A DNA stretch of 64,000 nt from Psychroflexus montanilacus (GTDB lineage Bacteria > Bacteroidota > Bacteroidia > Flavobacteriales > Flavobacteriaceae), in assembly GCF_020164535.1 (NCBI RefSeq), contig NZ_JAIQZC010000002.1, forward strand, positions 1 to 64,000, in the 5' to 3' direction. The first letter of the stretch is position 1, and the number at the start of each line of letters is the position of its first letter. Positions 60,096-64,000 of the stretch are shown here, piece by piece. The notes beneath the pieces are model-generated. The model did not search any database. It saw only the letters and a program-made list of their open reading frames with translations, and had not been told where the DNA came from. A program made the position numbers and the translations under genes.

Positions 60096-60114
60096 AAGTT
60101 ATGAAGAGGTTAGG

Positions 60115-61572
60115 ATGGTAAATGTAGTATGGCTAAAGCGAGATTTGAGAATACACGACCACGCGCCGTTATATGAGGCTCTACAAAAGCAACACCCTGT
60201 ACTCCTTTTATACATTTTCGAACCCCTATTGTTGAAAGATCCGCATTATAGCGAACGTCATTTTAGATTCATCAAAGAATCTCTTCATGAACTTCAAAGT
60301 GAATTAGCAGCATATCAAACTCAGGTGCTGGTTGTAAAATCTTCTGCTGAAGAAGCCTTCCGAAAGATGCATTCGCAGTTAAAAATTAAAACGGTTTTTT
60401 CACACCAAGAAACAGGCTTACACCTCACTTTCCAAAGAGATAAAAGACTGAAGAAAATGTTTGCTTCAGAAAAAATTCAGTGGAAAGAATTCATCAATAA
60501 TGGCGTAATTCGCGGATTAAAAAACCGAAAAACATGGGTGAACTCCTGGGAAACTTTCATGACCCAAGAACCAATTTCCTTTTCACCAAGTCCTGGACAA
60601 TTTGTGGATTCTCAAACCATCCAAAAGCTTAAAGGTCATTTTGAAGACGAACGTCTTCATGTAGAAAGAGATACAAATTTTCAGAAAGGAGGCCGAAAGA
60701 CGGCCTTACGTTACCTCAAAAGTTTCCTGGAAGAACGCTACCCCAATTATCAAAATCACATTTCAAAACCGCTTTTAGCCAGAAAATCTTGCAGCCGATT
60801 GTCGCCTTACATCGCCTGGGGTGTCTTATCCATGCGGGAAGTGATTCACGCTTCTATGGAAATTGAAAACCAGACAAAGCATAAGCAGGCTCTCAGTCAG
60901 TTTCAATCCAGGTTGCGCTGGCAGGCGCATTTCATTCAGAAATTCGAAATGGAATACAAAGCTGAATTTCAAAATTTCAATGCTGCCTTCAATGTCCTGA
61001 AACATCCTAAAAACCATACTTTGGTCCAAGCCTGGAAAAAGGGACAAACAGGTTTTCCTTTGGTAGATGCGAGCATGCGTTGTTTAACTCAAACGGGATA
61101 TCTCAATTTCAGAATGCGAGCGCTTTTAGTATCATTTTTTACACACTTGCTATGGCAAAAGTGGCAGGATGCCTCAGAACATCTGGCGAGTTTATTTTTA
61201 GATTTTGAGCCTGGCATCCATTATCCACAATTGCAAATGCAGGCTGGTACTACTGGTATTCACACCTTACGAATCTACAACCCCGTCAAAAATTCCTACA
61301 AACACGATCCTGAAGGCGATTTTATTCTGAAATACGTTCCAGAACTGAATTCGATTCCTAAAGAATTTGTACACGAGCCATGGAAACTAACTAGCATGGA
61401 ACAGGCCATGTATAATTTTGAATTGGGCAGGGATTACCCAGAGCCTATCGTCGATTTAGAATCTTCTCGTCAACAGGCCTCCGATGCAATCTGGAAAATC
61501 ATCCAATCTGAAAGATCCAAAGTTGAAGGTAAGAAAATCCTAAAACGTCACACCATAAGAGGGAGTCATTAA
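60115..61572 (+). CDS. Cryptochrome/photolyase-like FAD protein with altered active site
   Basis: A 485-residue cryptochrome/photolyase family member. The antenna domain begins [13 protein letters not shown], and the FAD domain has [16 protein letters not shown] (about 222-237) and ARLRWQAHF-like [16 protein letters not shown] (about 264-279). The stretch corresponding to NVGGWQW in the neighbouring photolyase reads HYPQLQM, so the FAD-proximal Asn and the first Trp of the electron-transfer triad are replaced by His and Leu. The photolyase HN-R segment reads NFRMR. It is therefore probably a sensor or a differently wired repair enzyme rather than a standard CPD photolyase. Its stop overlaps kdsB. 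Confidence 0.85.
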   Translation: MVNVVWLKRDLRIHDHAPLYEALQKQHPVLLLYIFEPLLLKDPHYSERHFRFIKESLHELQSELAAYQTQVLVVKSSAEEAFRKMHSQLKIKTVFSHQETGLHLTFQRDKRLKKMFASEKIQWKEFINNGVIRGLKNRKTWVNSWETFMTQEPISFSPSPGQFVDSQTIQKLKGHFEDERLHVERDTNFQKGGRKTALRYLKSFLEERYPNYQNHISKPLLARKSCSRLSPYIAWGVLSMREVIHASMEIENQTKHKQALSQFQSRLRWQAHFIQKFEMEYKAEFQNFNAAFNVLKHPKNHTLVQAWKKGQTGFPLVDASMRCLTQTGYLNFRMRALLVSFFTHLLWQKWQDASEHLASLFLDFEPGIHYPQLQMQAGTTGIHTLRIYNPVKNSYKHDPEGDFILKYVPELNSIPKEFVHEPWKLTSMEQAMYNFELGRDYPEPIVDLESSRQQASDAIWKIIQSERSKVEGKKILKRHTIRGSH

Positions 61573-62309
61573 CTAAATCTGAGTCTAGCTTTTTCAAGAT
61601 CTTCTGGGGTATCAATTCCAATACTCACTTCCTGAGTTTCTACCATTTTAATGGTTTTTCCATTTTCCAAATAACGAATGCATTCTATCTTTTCTGCAGC
61701 CTCCAACGGACTCATTGGCAAGTTATAAAATGCCATCAAGGCTTCTTTTCTGAAGGCATAAATGCCTACATGCTTAAAATAATCAACATCAAACTCTTTA
61801 GCTCTATGGAATGGAATAGCTGATCTGGAAAAGTATAGCGCAAAGTTATTCAAATCAGTGATTACTTTCACATGATTTGGATTGATAATATCTTGTTCGG
61901 TAGTTAATTTCACCTTCAATGAAGCTAAATCTATATGCTTTTCTTTGTCAGTTTCAAAAACATTCAACAACTGACTTAAAGCCTTTTTATTAATAAAAGG
62001 TTCGTCGCCTTGAACATTAATAACAATATCAACATTCATATCTTGAACAGCCTCTGCAATGCGATCGCTTCCACATTCATGCTCTTTTTGACTCATGATA
62101 GCCTGACCTCCGTGCTTTTCAATTTCAGAAAAAATGATTTTGGAGTCGGTTACGACATAAACTTCATCAAATAATTGAGTAGATCTTGCTGCTTCATAAG
62201 TACGGACAATAACAGGCTTTCCTGCTAAATCCTGCATCAGCTTCCCAGGAAACCTAGAAGCTTCGTAACGGGCAGGAATCATGGCTATAACTTTGAATGG
62301 TTTTGACAT
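61569..62309 (-). CDS. kdsB: CMP-KDO synthetase
   Basis: A 246-residue 3-deoxy-manno-octulosonate cytidylyltransferase, which activates KDO with CTP for lipopolysaccharide core synthesis. The nucleotide-binding start is [15 protein letters not shown] (residues 11-25), GSDRIAEAV (about 80-88) and NVQGDEPFI (about 98-106) follow, and [12 protein letters not shown] (about 181-192) is the C-terminal marker. Cytoplasmic; length fits (E. coli 248). It follows the helicase gene by 18 bases and ends within the convergent cryptochrome-like stop (4-bp overlap). Confidence 0.96.
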   Translation of the reverse strand: MSKPFKVIAMIPARYEASRFPGKLMQDLAGKPVIVRTYEAARSTQLFDEVYVVTDSKIIFSEIEKHGGQAIMSQKEHECGSDRIAEAVQDMNVDIVINVQGDEPFINKKALSQLLNVFETDKEKHIDLASLKVKLTTEQDIINPNHVKVITDLNNFALYFSRSAIPFHRAKEFDVDYFKHVGIYAFRKEALMAFYNLPMSPLEAAEKIECIRYLENGKTIKMVETQEVSIGIDTPEDLEKARLRFS

Positions 62310-62327
62310 ATTGAAATAAATTAATCT

Positions 62328-63767
62328 CTAATTCTCTAATTGTTTTTCGGTAAAAAAATCATCTTTAAAACCAATTAAATACAGTTTTTCTTTTGCTCTG
62401 GTACAAGCTGTATACAGCCATCTTAGATAATCTTTTGTGACTCCATCTGGTAAATACGGCTGCTCTACAAAAACGGTGTCCCATTGTCCCCCTTGTGATT
62501 TGTGACAGGTTATTGCATAACTGAATTTTACCTGAAGAGCATTAAAAAATGGATTTTGCTTTACTTTTTGAAACTTCTTGTATTTGGAGGTGATGTCTTC
62601 GTAATCTTTCATCACTTCCTGGTAAAGTTCATTGGACTTTTCGTAAGGAAGCGATGGTGAGTTTAAGGTTAAGGTATCCAACATAATCACCGTTTCAAAA
62701 GGCTTCATTTTAGGGTAGTCTACCATCTGGACTTTAACTTCTGCAAACCTGAATCCATAAAGCTCCTTTAAACCAAAAATCTCCAGAATTTCTACGATAT
62801 CTCCGTTGGCAATAAATCCAGCATCACTTTTCGGCTTAACCCAAAAGTAATTGTTCTTGACCACCATCAAGAAATCACCAGGGGCAATTTCATCTTCCCG
62901 AAGAAGAATCCTACTTCGGATTTGTTGATTGTAAAGGTTGGCTCTTTTGTTGGATCTCACGATGATGGCAGTCTCTTCATGGCCCAGATTATCATAAGCT
63001 TCATTGATGGCATCTAGGATCTCATATCCATCCACAAGTCTCACCATATCGGCTTTTTCTGATAATTCAAATTTAAAATTTTCAAAATCTTCATCCTCGA
63101 TGGTTTCCCGGATCTTGGTAGCATTCAAAAGTATGCTACTTTCCAGTTTTTGCCTGACTACCTCATCCAACTCTACAGGAATCACATCCATCTGGTAATG
63201 ATTAGTTAGAGTTTTTTCATCTAGAGCTGGACTCAAATTGGATTTCACAGGGGGCAGTTGAGCGGTGTCTCCAATAAAAATCAATTTACAATTGTCTCCA
63301 GAATAGACGTATTCCATAAGATCATCCAATACAGAACCTCTATTGAAAAGCTGATCTCCGCTTGGAAAATCTGGAATCATTGAGGCTTCATCGACTATAA
63401 AAATGGTATTTTTATGCTTATTGACTTGTGGAACAAATTCAACTCCGCCGCCGCTAGTGCTTTTAGGCTGATAAATTTTACGATGAATCGTTTGTGCATA
63501 TTGATTGCTATAATTGGAAATCACCTTAGCAGCTCTTCCCGTAGGCGCTGCCAAAATCACTTTCTTTTTAGCTTTCCAAATATTTTTAACCAGAGTTCCA
63601 ATGATCGTGGTTTTCCCTGTTCCTGCATAACCTTTCAATAAAAAAATACGATCTACGGATGTTTCTAAGACAAATTTAGACAAAAGCTGAAGCGTAAGAT
63701 CCTGCTTAGGTGTGGGTGAGTGTCCAAAATCAGTTTTGAGTGCTTTGTAAAACTCCTGGTTATCCAT
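62328..63767 (-). CDS. RecD/Dda-like superfamily 1 DNA helicase
   Basis: A 479-residue ATP-dependent helicase of the RecD/Pif1/Dda type. The Walker A motif is GYAGTGKTT (about 46-54), motif Ia AAPTGRAAKV (about 74-83), Walker B FIVDEASMIPD (about 122-132), motif III GDTAQLPPV (about 161-169) and the C-terminal UvrD-like ITCHKSQGGQW (about 431-441). No RecB/RecC or N-terminal RecD2 domains are attached. Dda-like helicases displace DNA-bound proteins or help at stalled forks. It has its own promoter and probably carries kdsB on the same transcript. Confidence 0.9.
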   Translation of the reverse strand: MDNQEFYKALKTDFGHSPTPKQDLTLQLLSKFVLETSVDRIFLLKGYAGTGKTTIIGTLVKNIWKAKKKVILAAPTGRAAKVISNYSNQYAQTIHRKIYQPKSTSGGGVEFVPQVNKHKNTIFIVDEASMIPDFPSGDQLFNRGSVLDDLMEYVYSGDNCKLIFIGDTAQLPPVKSNLSPALDEKTLTNHYQMDVIPVELDEVVRQKLESSILLNATKIRETIEDEDFENFKFELSEKADMVRLVDGYEILDAINEAYDNLGHEETAIIVRSNKRANLYNQQIRSRILLREDEIAPGDFLMVVKNNYFWVKPKSDAGFIANGDIVEILEIFGLKELYGFRFAEVKVQMVDYPKMKPFETVIMLDTLTLNSPSLPYEKSNELYQEVMKDYEDITSKYKKFQKVKQNPFFNALQVKFSYAITCHKSQGGQWDTVFVEQPYLPDGVTKDYLRWLYTACTRAKEKLYLIGFKDDFFTEKQLEN

Positions 63768-63792
63768 AAAAGGGGTTGTGATTCTTAAAATT

Positions 63793-63800
63793 CAAATATA
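63793..63800 (-). promoter_or_regulatory. -7 element of the helicase gene
   Basis: TATATTTG on the minus strand, a perfect match, 25 bases before the ATG at 63767. Confidence 0.6.
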
Positions 63801-63845
63801 AGCACGATTTTTTTGTGCTAATCTTTTGTGATTGAAAAAAAATTG

Positions 63846-63853
63846 TAGTTTTG
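63846..63853 (+). promoter_or_regulatory. -7 element of the gene at the right edge
   Basis: TAGTTTTG, a perfect match, 29 bases before the ATG at 63883. Confidence 0.55.
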
Positions 63854-63882
63854 CTTATATCAAAAATTCTTAATTTCAAGTT

Positions 63883-64000
63883 ATGAAGATCGTAATACAA
63901 ATTGTTCTTTGGGTTGTTATCGGCGTTTTAGGCTACTTTACATACCATGCAGTCTACGGACCAGTAGAATTCAATAAAATAAGAGACGAACGCTATATAG
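63883..64000 (+). CDS. Partial gene, small membrane-anchored protein
   Basis: Only the first 39 codons are inside the window. They start MKIVIQIVLWVVIGVLGYFT, a single membrane helix with the charged residue at the front, then YHAVYGPVEFNKIRDERYI. From memory, short proteins with this start are common in Flavobacteriaceae and unnamed. It has its own promoter and is divergent from the helicase. Continues beyond base 64000. Confidence 0.6.
   Translation, partial: MKIVIQIVLWVVIGVLGYFTYHAVYGPVEFNKIRDERYI

Overview
The window reads as chromosomal DNA of an A+T-rich member of the Flavobacteriaceae (Bacteroidota). Evidence: type IX secretion components with a type-B (gliding-motility-type) sorting domain, a fused CcoNO cbb3 oxidase subunit, DUF4249/TonB-receptor pairing, flavobacterial DUF families (DUF4369, DUF6095), no clear Shine-Dalgarno sequences, and about twenty clear TAnnTTTG -7 promoter elements upstream of genes. 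The genus cannot be named from the sequence. No rRNA, tRNA, phage, insertion sequence or CRISPR array was seen. Most of the window is housekeeping and lineage-typical metabolism, so there is no clear-cut new multigene system. The interest lies in regulation, unusual start codons and a few atypical proteins.

Layout. 1-4.7 kb: DoxX-like and TIGR03643-type small proteins, S1/P1 nuclease, HAD phosphatase, DUF819 transporter-like protein, DUF4369 lipoprotein. 4.7-7.4 kb (minus): idi, a 6-pyruvoyl-tetrahydropterin-synthase-like gene, bcp, manA and a small acidic protein. 7.5-15 kb (minus): a three-gene surface module made of a 1398-aa adhesin with twelve tandem repeats, its PorP/SprF partner and a PorE-like OmpA protein. 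15-23 kb: prfC, a cystathionine-beta-synthase-like gene, a LolC/E permease, namZ, OsmC, and metK behind a SAM-II riboswitch. 22.8-23.1 kb: the only large gene-free stretch, a cluster of short GC-rich palindromes. 23.3-29.4 kb: a kynurenine-pathway run (lipoprotein, kynU, kmo, folD, ACMSD-like, O-methyltransferase). 29.5-33.7 kb: TonB receptor with an apparent ATT start, DUF4249 lipoprotein, murQ, DUF6095.

33.7-41 kb: fatty-acid-hydroxylase/sterol-desaturase-like protein and SDR divergent from a palindromic promoter, hemN-usp, an unknown lipoprotein/outer-membrane pair, trxA, an acetyl-CoA hydrolase/CoA-transferase. 41-47.5 kb: gltB-gltD. 47.7-56.2 kb (minus): the whole cbb3 oxidase and maturation set ccoI, ccoS-NO-Q-P-G-H plus a SafE-like protein. 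56.3-61.6 kb: ExbD-like protein, lipoprotein, then SRPBCC-SDR-photolyase-cryptochrome. 61.6-64 kb: kdsB, a RecD/Dda-like helicase and the start of a gene cut by the window edge.

Genes working together. Perfect TGAy-N4-rTCA (Crp/Fnr-type) sites lie at exactly the same distance (36.5 bp) upstream of the -7 G in front of ccoI, ccoS and hemN, and one lies two helical turns further away in front of the acetyl-CoA hydrolase gene. This predicts a local oxygen-limitation regulon. NamZ and MurQ fit together in peptidoglycan recycling. The adhesin, PorP/SprF and PorE-like genes form one transcription unit for surface display. The photolyase pair and its two companions look like a light/UV-response cluster.
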